NCBI GenBank assembly: GCA_905215225.1
Contig: CAJMPM010000095.1
Location: 1 to 6,218, forward strand
Direction of reading: 5' to 3'
Origin: an uncultured bacterium
Lineage (GTDB): Bacteria; Actinomycetota; Coriobacteriia; Coriobacteriales; Coriobacteriaceae
Length of the DNA: 6,218 nucleotides
Under the pieces are notes generated by a model. It searched no databases. It was not told the origin of the DNA and saw nothing but the letters and a program-made list of their open reading frames with translations. This document shows positions 1 through 6,165 of the stretch, piece by piece (positions within the stretch are counted from its first letter, which is position 1; each line of letters starts with the position of its first letter). The translations under genes were made by a program, and so were the position numbers.

Positions 1-249
1 ACGATCGACCGTGGCGACAATCGTGCACACGGTCCCGATGGGAGCCATCTCGATGGACCAGGAGCGCGTAAAGTCGAGATATCGATGAGGGATATGGAGA
101 AGGAGGTCCCCCACCGTCCGAATTCCCAGACGGCGAAGGGCCTCCTCACGTTTACCCGAAACATATTTGAGTCGCGCGATATCCTCGTCGAGCGCATTGC
201 TCTGGGCAAAGCGCTCCGAGACGCGCGGCACGGAGCACAGCTCGGACAT
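1..249 (-). CDS. recG: ATP-dependent DNA helicase RecG, N-terminal part (cut by window edge)
   Basis: RecG is a superfamily 2 helicase that remodels stalled replication forks and Holliday junctions. Only the first 83 codons are visible; the gene runs off the left edge. Starting from the ATG at 247-249, the protein begins MSELCSVPRVSERF. About residues 23-53 carry the typical RecG N-terminal pattern: an LKYVSGKREEALRRLGI stretch, then TVGDLLLHIPHRYLDF, matching the family signature in which a helix-hairpin-like segment leads into 'DLL.H.P.RYLD'. This is followed by the first strands of the wedge (OB-fold) domain. The helicase motifs lie outside the window. The start lies 10 bases after the fakA stop. 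There is no strong Shine-Dalgarno sequence, only a GG-containing stretch near the fakA stop, so translation is probably coupled to fakA. The fakA-recG order is common in Firmicutes and also fits Coriobacteriia. The family call is confident; the exact start is less certain because the frame stays open upstream. Confidence 0.9.
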   Translation of the reverse strand, partial: MSELCSVPRVSERFAQSNALDEDIARLKYVSGKREEALRRLGIRTVGDLLLHIPHRYLDFTRSWSIEMAPIGTVCTIVATVDR

Positions 250-259
250 GGGCAGTTGC

Positions 260-1921
260 CTACTCGATCGAGAAGATCACGGGATAGAGCGGCTGCTCGC
301 CACGATGGGCGTCAATCTCCAGATCGGGCTGAGCCTCCTCGATGGCGTCGACGATCTCCTGGAAGGCCTCATCGGACAGCTCCTCGCCAGCCAGAATCGT
401 CAGCGCGTCGCCCTCCTCTTCCTCCTGCATGCGGTTGATGCAGTCGAGCGTGACCTGCTTCACGTCGGAGCCGACCACGTCGATGGAGCCGGCAATGATA
501 CCCATGACGTCACCGGAGTGAATAGGCGAGCCGTCGGAGGCGCTGGAATCGCGCACGGCACGGGTGACCTCGCCATCGCGGACCTCGCTGATGGCGTCGA
601 CCATAGCGGCGACGGCATCCTCGAGCTCGGAATCGGGCAGGACCGCGAACAGCGCGGAGAACGCCTGCGGGACAGTCTTGGTGGGAACGACGGCGACCTT
701 CTTGTCGGTGCAAGCAGAAGCGGCGGCCTCGGCAGCCATGCGGATGTTGCCGTTATTGGGCAGGATGATGACCGAGGTCGCGTTGACCTGGTCCACCGCG
801 CCCAGCAGGTCGGCGGTCGAGGGGTTCATGGTCTGGCCACCGGAGACGACCACGTCGACGCCCAGGGACTTGAGGATGTCGGCCTCGCCGGAACCGGCGG
901 CAACGGCGTCAAAGCCCAGCGCCTTGGCGGGCTCGGCGGCCTTTTCCTGATCCTCGTGGATCTTGGCGGTACGGTCGTGGGCCTCCATCTCCATGTTGTG
1001 GATAAAGACCTCATAGATCTGACCGAGCTGCAGCATGTGCTCGAGCACCAGGTTGGGGGTGTTGGAGTGCACATGGATCTTGTAGTCGGGATAGGCGCCC
1101 ACGAGCAGCTCACAGTCGCCCATGGAGCCTAGGAACTTAAGGCACTCGTCCTCGTCAAACGGGGCGTCGGCCTTAAAGAGGAACTCGTTGCAGTAGCGGA
1201 ACTCCGAGCCCTCCCAGTCGTCGTTAGCCTCGATCTCAACGCGACCAAGGGCCGCATCGCGGGCAGAGCCAGTGGATTCAAACGTGGCGGAGAAATCCTC
1301 GACAACGGTGCTGCGGCCAAGCGCGGCGGCAACAAAGTTCTCCAGGAAGATGGCAAAGCCAAAGGCGCCGGAGTCGACCACGCCGTTCTCCTTCAGAACG
1401 GGCAGCAGGTCGGGCGTGCGAGCAACGGACTGGTACGCCTCGACGACGATAGCATCGAGCGCATCCTCGGCCGAGAACTTCTTCTTCTCGCACTCATCGG
1501 CCTTGGTCGAGACATCGCGCAGGACCGTGAGGATCGTGCCCTCGATGGGCTTGCGGACAGCCTGGAAGGCAACCTTGACGGCGCGACGGAAGGCGAAGGC
1601 AATGTTGGCGGACGTAATAGGCTCGTCGGCAGAGACAAGACCCTCGGCCACGCCGCGAAGAATCTGCGAGGTAATAACGCCGGAGTTACCGCGAGCGCCC
1701 ATGAGAGAGCCGTGGGTGATGGCACCGGCGATGGCCTCCATATCGGCATCGGCGGGAAGGGCAGAGAGCTCCTTGGTCACCGAGGCGAGCGTGAGCGACA
1801 TGTTGGTGCCGGTATCGCCATCGGGTACGGGGAAGACGTTGAGCTTGTTGATCTCCTCGGCCTTGTCGGAAACGGCAGCCGCAGCGATCGGAAAACAGGT
1901 GCGAATGGTCTTTGCAATCAT
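260..1921 (-). CDS. fakA: FakA-type fatty acid kinase (DAK2 domain protein, YloV family)
   Basis: This 553-residue protein has the full-length FakA/YloV architecture. FakA phosphorylates fatty acids held by a FakB (DegV-family) carrier to give acyl phosphate for membrane lipid synthesis. The N-terminal DAK2 (dihydroxyacetone-kinase-like) ATP-binding domain is clear: NVFPVPDGDTGTNM at 28-41 provides the Mg-binding aspartates, MGARGNSG at 74-81 the nucleotide loop, EGTILTVLRD at 127-136 and GVVDSGAFGF at 180-189. The middle domain has Cys244 (in RYCNEF) and KIHVHSNTPN at 281-290, with His283 and His285. I recall equivalent Cys/His residues binding zinc in the Staphylococcus enzyme. The C-terminal domain shows VVSGGQTMNPST at 358-369 and LPNNGNI at 387-393. 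The ATG at 1919-1921 is preceded by GGAG about 12 bases upstream, rather far. It follows the Asp23 gene by 27 bases and precedes recG by 10. No fakB is visible here, so the lipid role is inferred from family. Ends in TAG. Confidence 0.92.
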   Translation of the reverse strand: MIAKTIRTCFPIAAAAVSDKAEEINKLNVFPVPDGDTGTNMSLTLASVTKELSALPADADMEAIAGAITHGSLMGARGNSGVITSQILRGVAEGLVSADEPITSANIAFAFRRAVKVAFQAVRKPIEGTILTVLRDVSTKADECEKKKFSAEDALDAIVVEAYQSVARTPDLLPVLKENGVVDSGAFGFAIFLENFVAAALGRSTVVEDFSATFESTGSARDAALGRVEIEANDDWEGSEFRYCNEFLFKADAPFDEDECLKFLGSMGDCELLVGAYPDYKIHVHSNTPNLVLEHMLQLGQIYEVFIHNMEMEAHDRTAKIHEDQEKAAEPAKALGFDAVAAGSGEADILKSLGVDVVVSGGQTMNPSTADLLGAVDQVNATSVIILPNNGNIRMAAEAAASACTDKKVAVVPTKTVPQAFSALFAVLPDSELEDAVAAMVDAISEVRDGEVTRAVRDSSASDGSPIHSGDVMGIIAGSIDVVGSDVKQVTLDCINRMQEEEEGDALTILAGEELSDEAFQEIVDAIEEAQPDLEIDAHRGEQPLYPVIFSIE

Positions 1922-1948
1922 GGGTATTTGAATCTCCGTTTTCGGATG

Positions 1949-2305
1949 CTAGTTCAGACGGCTCTTGAGCGCGTCGATATGGATGCCGATCTTAAGGCTG
2001 GCGGGATCGATCTGGGCGATCTCCTGCAGGGTGAAGGCAACGGAGCTCGAAAGATTGTGGCAGACGGACTTCATGTTGACGCCGTTCTCGAGCACGACGT
2101 GAAGATCGACCGTAAGGCCGTTCTCGTCGGCGGAGACAAGCACGCCCTTGCGGAGGCGCTGACCGGCAAGCAGGCGCACGCTCTCGGCGCCTTGGAGCTG
2201 CTCAGCCATACCGACGACGCCATAGCACGTCATCGCGGCATAACCGGCAATATCGGCAATAACGTCGTTCGAGACGCTCAGGCTGCCGTTAATGGTCTCA
2301 GACAC
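1949..2305 (-). CDS. Asp23/Gls24 family envelope stress response protein (YloU-like)
   Basis: This is a 118-residue soluble protein of the Asp23/Gls24 family (DUF322). Members are small, often abundant, and linked to the cell envelope or stress; the YloU subgroup is encoded just before fakA, as here. Family pattern visible in order: NGSLSVSNDVIADIAGYAAMTCYGV near the N-terminus (G-x-I/L-x-V/I-x-x-x-V-I-x-x-I-A), then GVVGMA, a central strand GLTVDLHVVLENGVNM, and a C-terminal VAFTLQEIAQIDPASLKIGIHI segment. It has no signal peptide or membrane helix. The GTG at 2303-2305 is preferred over an ATG 17 codons further upstream, because AAGGAGA sits 5 bases before the GTG and family similarity starts right there. 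The exact biochemical role is unknown; a partner or scaffold role near the membrane is only family-level inference. It is the first gene of the probable asp23-fakA-recG operon. Confidence 0.88.
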   Translation of the reverse strand: MSETINGSLSVSNDVIADIAGYAAMTCYGVVGMAEQLQGAESVRLLAGQRLRKGVLVSADENGLTVDLHVVLENGVNMKSVCHNLSSSVAFTLQEIAQIDPASLKIGIHIDALKSRLN

Positions 2306-2310
2306 AAGAA

Positions 2311-2317
2311 TCTCCTT
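2311..2317 (-). promoter_or_regulatory. Shine-Dalgarno site that fixes the Asp23-family gene start
   Basis: On the minus strand AAGGAGA lies 5 bases upstream of the GTG at 2303-2305. The upstream in-frame ATG at 2354-2356 has no such site, so the shorter reading is favoured. Confidence 0.8.
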
Positions 2318-2362
2318 TTCTTGGTGCTCGCGGCACCATGTCGTGGGAGCAATCATTGCAAT

Positions 2363-2368
2363 ATTCTA
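2363..2368 (-). promoter_or_regulatory. possible -10 element for the asp23-fakA-recG operon
   Basis: TAGAAT on the minus strand matches the TATAAT consensus at 5 of 6 positions and would give a leader of about 50 bases before the GTG start. No acceptable -35 hexamer sits 16-18 bases upstream (ACCTCA at 17). A promoter is expected here because the tRNA terminator lies just upstream, but this exact placement is weak. Confidence 0.3.
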
Positions 2369-2464
2369 CAACGACCGCGCCATGTTGAGGTGGTGGGTCG
2401 CGGGATTACATCCTCGACACGAAATGTTGATATGGCAACGTTCGAGTCAAGAGGTCGCGGCATG

Positions 2465-2493
2465 AAAAAACCCGCCGCATTGCGACGGGTTTT
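2465..2493 (-). terminator. rho-independent terminator of tRNA-Asn
   Basis: A GC-rich hairpin lies at 2471-2489 with eight base pairs (one G-U) closed by a three-base loop; its minus-strand arms are CCCGTCGC and GCGGCGGG. Six T follow it on the minus strand. It begins 10 bases after the tRNA CCA end. A run of four A precedes the stem, so it could also stop transcription from the other strand, but no plus-strand gene leads into it. Confidence 0.9.
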
Positions 2494-2499
2494 ACAACC

Positions 2500-2574
2500 T
2501 GGCTCCCCGGGTAGGACTCGAACCTACAACAGCGCGGTTAACAGCCGCGTGCTCTACCATTGAGCTACCGAGGA
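2500..2574 (-). tRNA. tRNA-Asn, anticodon GTT, CCA encoded
   Basis: The 72-base body plus encoded CCA folds as a standard cloverleaf. The acceptor is TCCTCGG with CCGGGGA, containing one T-G wobble at the fourth pair. The D arm is GCTC/GAGC with loop AATGGTA. The anticodon arm is CGCGG/CCGCG with loop CTGTTAA, giving anticodon GTT (reads AAC and AAU). The variable loop is CTGTT, and the T arm is GTAGG/CCTAC with loop TTCGAGT. The discriminator base is G, followed by CCA at 2500-2502. It stands alone between rpoD and the Asp23-family gene with its own promoter and terminator. Confidence 0.97.
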
Positions 2575-2604
2575 ATAGGTGCGTGCTCTCAAGCAACGAA
2601 GTTT

Positions 2605-2632
2605 ATTATACGGACGAATCAGCTTAGGGCAA
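2605..2632 (-). promoter_or_regulatory. sigma-70 type promoter of tRNA-Asn
   Basis: On the minus strand a perfect TATAAT (2605-2610) lies 16 bases downstream of TTGCCC (2627-2632, 4 of 6 matches to TTGACA). A-rich tracts just upstream (about 2635-2655) resemble an UP element. Transcription would start near 2598, leaving a 5' leader of about 24 bases for RNase P to remove. Confidence 0.75.
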
Positions 2633-2658
2633 GAACTTTTTTGAGAATTTTTCCGACC

Positions 2659-2686
2659 TAGTCATTAGGGACGTCCCCAATGACTA
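2659..2686. repeat. REP-like 28-base palindrome in the rpoD 3' region
   Basis: The two 14-base arms, TAGTCATTAGGGAC and GTCCCCAATGACTA, are inverted copies with one mismatch and no loop base between them. In minus-strand RNA the mismatch becomes a G-U pair, so all 14 pairs can form. It has no T run after it, so it is not a good terminator. The compact imperfect palindrome, placed between genes just after a terminator, resembles repetitive extragenic palindromes. Only one copy is present in this window, so the repeat status is inference. Confidence 0.5.
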
Positions 2687-2690
2687 CATG

Positions 2691-2726
2691 AAAGCGCCCT
2701 CAAGCGGATGTGCTTGAGGGCGCTTC
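2691..2726 (-). terminator. terminator-like hairpin after rpoD
   Basis: A perfect 14-pair inverted repeat lies at 2692-2705 and 2712-2725 (core arm AGCGCCCTCAAGC) with a six-base loop, starting about 10 bases after the rpoD stop. Minus-strand RNA would have only a short U stretch, partly inside the stem, so termination may be incomplete; the hairpin may also protect the mRNA 3' end. Confidence 0.75.
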
Positions 2727-2734
2727 TTGCTTGA

Positions 2735-4084
2735 CTAGCTTTCGATATAGTCTTTGAGCTTGCTGCTGCGGCTCGGGTGGCGGAGCTTGGCCAGGGTCTT
2801 GGACTCGATCTGGCGGATACGCTCGCGCGTGACGCCAAACTCGCGGCCGACTTCCTCGAGCGTACGGGGATGTCCGTCGACAAGGCCAAAGCGCAGCTCG
2901 ATAACCTTGCGCTCACGATCGGCAAGCGAATCGAGCACCTGGGTGAGCTGCTCTTGCAGCATGGAGAAGCTGGCGGCATCGGGCGGAACGATAGCCTGGG
3001 AGTCCTCGATAAAGTCGCCCAGCTGAGAATCCTCTTCCTCGCCGATAGGGGTCTCGAGCGACACGGGCTCCTGCGAAATCTTCTGGATCTCGCGGACGCG
3101 ATCGGCACTCATGTCCATCTCGGCACCGATCTCCTCGGGGGTCGGGTCGCGACCCAGGTCCTGGAGAAGCTGGCGCTGCACGCGGACGAGTTTATTGATG
3201 GTCTCGACCATGTGCACGGGAATACGGATGGTACGGGCCTGGTCGGCGATAGCGCGCGTAATAGCCTGACGGATCCACCACGTGGCGTACGTGGAGAACT
3301 TAAAGCCCTTCTGGTAGTCGAACTTCTCGACGGCGCGGATCAGACCGAGGTTGCCCTCCTGGATCAGGTCCAGGAACAGCATGCCGCGGCCGACATAGCG
3401 CTTGGCGATGGAGACGACCAGACGCAGGTTTGCGCTGATGAGCGCCTGCTTGGCTTCGAGGCCCACGTTCTCAATGCGCGTAAGACGACGCATCTCGGCA
3501 CGCGTGAGTTCGAGCTCACCAGCATCGGCAGCCTCGAGCTTCTCGGTGGCCTCAAGACCGGCCTCAATCTTCATAGCCAGATCGACCTCTTCGGAGGCGG
3601 TCAGCAGGTCGACCTTGCCGATCTCCTTGAGGTACATACGGACCGGATCGCCGGTCAGCATCACCGTGGAGGCATCGATGCCGCGCACGCGCGAACGCGA
3701 ACGGGACGTCCGCACGGTGCGCTTCTTCTTGCTCTTGGAAGAACCCATCTCGGCGTCGGCCTGGCGGGCCATCTTGAGCTCGTGATCGTCGAGCGAGCCG
3801 GAATCGTGCTCGTCGTCGTCATCGAAATCGTCGGTATCGGTATCGTTATCGTCATCGTCGACGTCCATGGGGGCGTCGTCGTTACCGCTCGCGGAGATAA
3901 TCTGGATGCCGCTGTTGCGCAGCGCGGAATACACCGCGGTGAGCTGCTCGTCAGAAACATCGATATCCTTCAGGGCGACCTGAATCTCGTCCTCGGTTAC
4001 CGAAGTCCTGTTTGAGCCGTTGCCCATGAGCTTTGCAACGTAGGATTCCAGCCCAGTACCCGTGCTCTCAGTCTTTTTTGGCAC
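2735..4084 (-). CDS. rpoD: primary RNA polymerase sigma factor RpoD/SigA
   Basis: This is the housekeeping sigma factor, 449 residues from the GTG start, which directs RNA polymerase to -35/-10 promoters. A region 1.1-like segment occupies about residues 15-66. It is followed by a strongly acidic run (about 70-97, mostly Asp) and a basic Lys/Arg/Ser run (about 117-135). Region 1.2 includes GDPVRMYLKEIG at about 145-156. Region 2 (about 212-290) contains NLRLVVSIAKRYVGRGM, DLIQEGNLGLIRAVEKFD and the promoter-melting FKFSTYATWWIRQAI. Region 3 (about 290-365) includes RIPVHMVETINKL. Region 4 has DSLADRERKVIELRFGL and the helix-turn-helix LEEVGREFGVTRERIRQIE at about 409-427. The GTG at 4082-4084 is chosen over the ATG five codons upstream because AAGGGAGA lies 4 bases before it, whereas nothing suitable precedes the ATG. 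It follows dnaG and its tail ORF, the classical dnaG-rpoD arrangement. Ends in TAG just before a hairpin. Confidence 0.97.
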   Translation of the reverse strand: MPKKTESTGTGLESYVAKLMGNGSNRTSVTEDEIQVALKDIDVSDEQLTAVYSALRNSGIQIISASGNDDAPMDVDDDDNDTDTDDFDDDDEHDSGSLDDHELKMARQADAEMGSSKSKKKRTVRTSRSRSRVRGIDASTVMLTGDPVRMYLKEIGKVDLLTASEEVDLAMKIEAGLEATEKLEAADAGELELTRAEMRRLTRIENVGLEAKQALISANLRLVVSIAKRYVGRGMLFLDLIQEGNLGLIRAVEKFDYQKGFKFSTYATWWIRQAITRAIADQARTIRIPVHMVETINKLVRVQRQLLQDLGRDPTPEEIGAEMDMSADRVREIQKISQEPVSLETPIGEEEDSQLGDFIEDSQAIVPPDAASFSMLQEQLTQVLDSLADRERKVIELRFGLVDGHPRTLEEVGREFGVTRERIRQIESKTLAKLRHPSRSSKLKDYIES

Positions 4085-4088
4085 AGAT

Positions 4089-4096
4089 TCTCCCTT
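4089..4096 (-). promoter_or_regulatory. Shine-Dalgarno site that decides the rpoD start
   Basis: AAGGGAGA on the minus strand is 4 bases upstream of the GTG at 4082-4084. The alternative ATG at 4097-4099 lies on the other side of this site and has no purine-rich motif of its own. Confidence 0.75.
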
Positions 4097-4116
4097 CATA
4101 GTCCACAGGACTCAAT

Positions 4117-4125
4117 ACTTTAGCA
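4117..4125 (-). promoter_or_regulatory. possible extended -10 promoter upstream of rpoD
   Basis: TGCTAAAGT on the minus strand has the extended -10 TG plus a 4 of 6 match to TATAAT, about 33 bases before the rpoD GTG. The -35 region (GGTATA at 17 bases) is poor. A separate rpoD promoter in this 110-base gap would be usual for dnaG-rpoD clusters, but the placement is tentative. Confidence 0.3.
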
Positions 4126-4194
4126 CACACATTGACGTCTATACCCAAAAAGAGGGCTGGATATAGGCGAGAATACGCTGGTTGACCACAACAT

Positions 4195-4413
4195 CTAGGC
4201 TTGTTCGGTGCCTGCGGCCTCCAGGCCGATCAAACGGAACGGGTCCGCCACGCCGCCGATTGACTTTTGCAGTTCGCGCTGACGCTGCGAGTCCTGCGCG
4301 GCCTGCACGGTCAGCGCACGACGGGCCTCATCATCAAGCGGACGGTCCTGGCGCAGCTTGGCCTGTGCGGCACGCATGCGACGCTTGATGGTGTAGATCT
4401 CGATCGTCTCCAT
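4195..4413 (-). CDS. 72-residue ORF, probable detached C-terminal tail of DnaG
   Basis: The ORF starts with an ATG at 4411-4413 that directly follows the dnaG TAG (4414-4416) with no base between, so it is in the same reading frame as dnaG. The product is predicted to be mainly helical. A Lys/Arg-rich helix, TIKRRMRAAQAKLRQ (about residues 8-22), is followed by a PLDDEARRAL turn and a second helix, QAAQDSQRQRELQKSIGG. This long helix plus helical hairpin is what normally closes the DnaB-binding domain of primase, and the preceding dnaG frame ends where that helix should begin. I infer it is the DnaG tail, either translated separately by stop-start coupling or joined by read-through, or an intact part of dnaG separated by a nonsense mutation or sequence error. 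No Shine-Dalgarno site is visible. It could instead be an unrelated small protein, but the position and pattern argue against that. Confidence 0.6.
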   Translation of the reverse strand: METIEIYTIKRRMRAAQAKLRQDRPLDDEARRALTVQAAQDSQRQRELQKSIGGVADPFRLIGLEAAGTEQA

Positions 4414-6165
4414 CTAAAACACAATAATCGTCTCGGTGGGGTGCTTGCTCGTCGCCGAGATGCGCCCGGCACTCACAAGCGTTGCCGCATCGGGACACAC
4501 TGAGCGCGCCGCATCCATGCAGGCTGCAGGATCGGTTCCCGGCGGCGTTGCCAAAACGGCCCATGCGATGGACTCGTGACGTGGGTCAACCCACTCGATG
4601 GAGCAGATGCGGTCGGCATACGTGCGGAACAGGTCGGGGTAGCTCGTGAGCATGGTCAACAGTTCGCGCTCCCCTGCCAAGGACTTGCGCTCAAGATCGG
4701 TAAGAACCATAGGGGCCGAGGCGCCCGCCGGAACACCGGCGGGCGCAGAGCACATACCGTCAGGCACATCAATCGGCGGCAAGTCGTCAACGACCTCCAC
4801 TGGTGCAGCACCATAGGCATCGAGCGGGACGTAGTCGTACGGCTCTTCTTCGACCGGCGCGGACACAGGCGGCGTCGCGCCCGATACCCAAGCACCGCGC
4901 CCGGCATCGCGAGAACCCGACGCCCGACCGCCCGCGCTACCGGACCACTCAGCCTGTGCCCGCTGGCGTTTATAGTTTTGCTCGCGACGGCGCTCCGCAT
5001 CTTCGCGCTTGGCGACATCGCGAAACACGCGACCCGAACTCGCTCGCACCGTCTCCAGATCCAAACCCAACAGATCGGCAATCTGGATAAAGTACGTGTC
5101 AATCATATAGCTATCGCGCAGCGGATAGATGAGCGTGAGAGCGTCCTCCAGCGCCTTGGCGCGACCGCCCGGCGTGATGATGTCGCTCGACTCCTGCAGC
5201 GAACGGTACACAAAGTCCATGAGGGGCTCGGCGGCGTCAATGCGTTTCTGCAGCTCCTCTCCGCCGTGCGCCGTGATGAACTCCATGGGATCGTTGCCGT
5301 CGGGCAGCACCACGCAGCGCAGGTCCATCGAATCCTGCTCGATAAACTGAATCGCACGTCGCGCAGCCTTTTGACCGGCGGCATCGCCGTCGAACATATA
5401 CACGATGCGCTTGGCAAAACGAGTGAGCGTCTTTACATGATGTTCCGTCAGCGCCGTGCCCAGCGTGGCGACGACGTTTTTAATCCCCGCCTCCCAGCAG
5501 GCGATGCAATCGGTATAGCCCTCCACCACGATGGCGGTATCCTGCGCGACGATAAACTCCTTGGCCCAATTAAAACCGTAGAGGTTTCGCTTTTTATGGA
5601 ACACGCTCGTCTCGGCGGTGTTGAGGTACTTAGGCTGGCCATCGCCCATAATGCGCCCGCCAAAGGCGATGTTATGACCCTGCTCGTCAAAGATGGGAAA
5701 CATCACGCGGTCGTAAAAACGGTCGGCAAGCTGCCCACGCCCACGGCTCACGGCCACGTTGGCGTCGATCATCTCCTGCGGGGTAAAGCCTGCCTGCGAC
5801 AGATGCGACACCAGCGCGTTGCGACCCGGAGCAAAGCCCAGGCAGTAGCGGCGGCAGACGGCGCCGCCCATACCGCGGCTTGCAAAGTACTCGCGCGGAC
5901 GGCTGTCCTTACCGCGCATGAGCATGGTGTGGTAGAACTGGGCGGTTTCGGCACACAGGTCATAGATGCGGGCGCGCTTGGTGCCGCGCTCGCGATAGGC
6001 GCCGGTATCGTGCAGCTCAATACCGGCACGGTCGGCCAGGTAGCGAATCGACTCGGGAAAGCTCAGGTTCTCGCGCTTCATGATGTAGGTGAAGACGTCG
6101 CCGCCCTCGCCACAGCCAAAGCAGTGCCACACCTGCGTGGCGGGAATAATGTAGAAGGACGGAGT
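4414..6165 (-). CDS. dnaG: DNA primase DnaG, 5' end disrupted and cut by window edge
   Basis: DnaG makes the RNA primers for replication and works with the DnaB helicase. The open frame runs from just after the TAG at 6166-6168 to the TAG at 4414-4416. Residues here are counted from the GTG at 6130-6132, which is not a real start: it lies inside the zinc-binding domain and has no ribosome site. Motifs in order: TPSFYIIPATQ just before that GTG; the zinc-ribbon half WHCFGCGEGGDVF (1-14); LADRFYDRVMFPIFDE (135-150) and FGGR of the RNA-polymerase domain; TOPRIM residues in VVEGYTDC (202-209; Glu204, Asp208) and YMFDGDAAGQKA (245-256; Asp248, Asp250); a low-complexity Ala/Gly/Pro linker (about 390-480); and the start of the DnaB-binding domain (about 485-572). 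The catalytic core is intact. The protein lacks the last helical hairpin, which the next ORF seems to encode, and its first zinc-ligand motif lies beyond the upstream TAG. Function of this allele as written is doubtful. Confidence 0.88.
   Translation of the reverse strand, partial: TPSFYIIPATQVWHCFGCGEGGDVFTYIMKRENLSFPESIRYLADRAGIELHDTGAYRERGTKRARIYDLCAETAQFYHTMLMRGKDSRPREYFASRGMGGAVCRRYCLGFAPGRNALVSHLSQAGFTPQEMIDANVAVSRGRGQLADRFYDRVMFPIFDEQGHNIAFGGRIMGDGQPKYLNTAETSVFHKKRNLYGFNWAKEFIVAQDTAIVVEGYTDCIACWEAGIKNVVATLGTALTEHHVKTLTRFAKRIVYMFDGDAAGQKAARRAIQFIEQDSMDLRCVVLPDGNDPMEFITAHGGEELQKRIDAAEPLMDFVYRSLQESSDIITPGGRAKALEDALTLIYPLRDSYMIDTYFIQIADLLGLDLETVRASSGRVFRDVAKREDAERRREQNYKRQRAQAEWSGSAGGRASGSRDAGRGAWVSGATPPVSAPVEEEPYDYVPLDAYGAAPVEVVDDLPPIDVPDGMCSAPAGVPAGASAPMVLTDLERKSLAGERELLTMLTSYPDLFRTYADRICSIEWVDPRHESIAWAVLATPPGTDPAACMDAARSVCPDAATLVSAGRISATSKHPTETIIVF

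Noticed and set aside
167..1132. Long plus-strand ORF of 321 codons opposite fakA
   Set aside because: It is antisense to an intact conserved gene, has a repetitive Gly/Asp/His/Leu composition and shows no recognisable domain. It is a by-product of codon bias in GC-rich DNA.
2413..2446. Nested weak inverted repeats (CTCGA/TCGAG and AATGTTG/CAACGTT) upstream of the Asp23 gene
   Set aside because: The arms are only 5-7 bases, include a mismatch and fit no known operator. This is close to chance expectation, though an operator cannot be excluded.
1712..2563. Plus-strand ORF of 283 codons crossing the Asp23 gene, terminator and tRNA
   Set aside because: It runs through a terminator hairpin and a tRNA gene on the other strand, so it cannot be a real protein gene.
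2777..4015. Long plus-strand ORF of 412 codons opposite rpoD
   Set aside because: It mirrors rpoD codon bias; the Val/Ile-rich stretch is simply the reverse complement of the Asp/Glu codons. It has no ribosome site or family match.
4100..4112. Small hairpin AGTCC-TGT-GGACT just upstream of the rpoD ribosome site
   Set aside because: Five pairs with a three-base loop is too small to claim as a regulatory structure without conservation data.
4126..4136. GT-rich run (minus-strand GTCAATGTGTG) before the rpoD -10 candidate
   Set aside because: It is a short simple sequence with no matching second element. The plus-strand TTGACG here has no -10 at a proper distance.
6130..6132. GTG as the start codon of dnaG
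   Set aside because: It falls inside the zinc-binding domain between TPSFYIIPATQ and WHCFGCG, with no ribosome site. The upstream codons are clearly part of dnaG.
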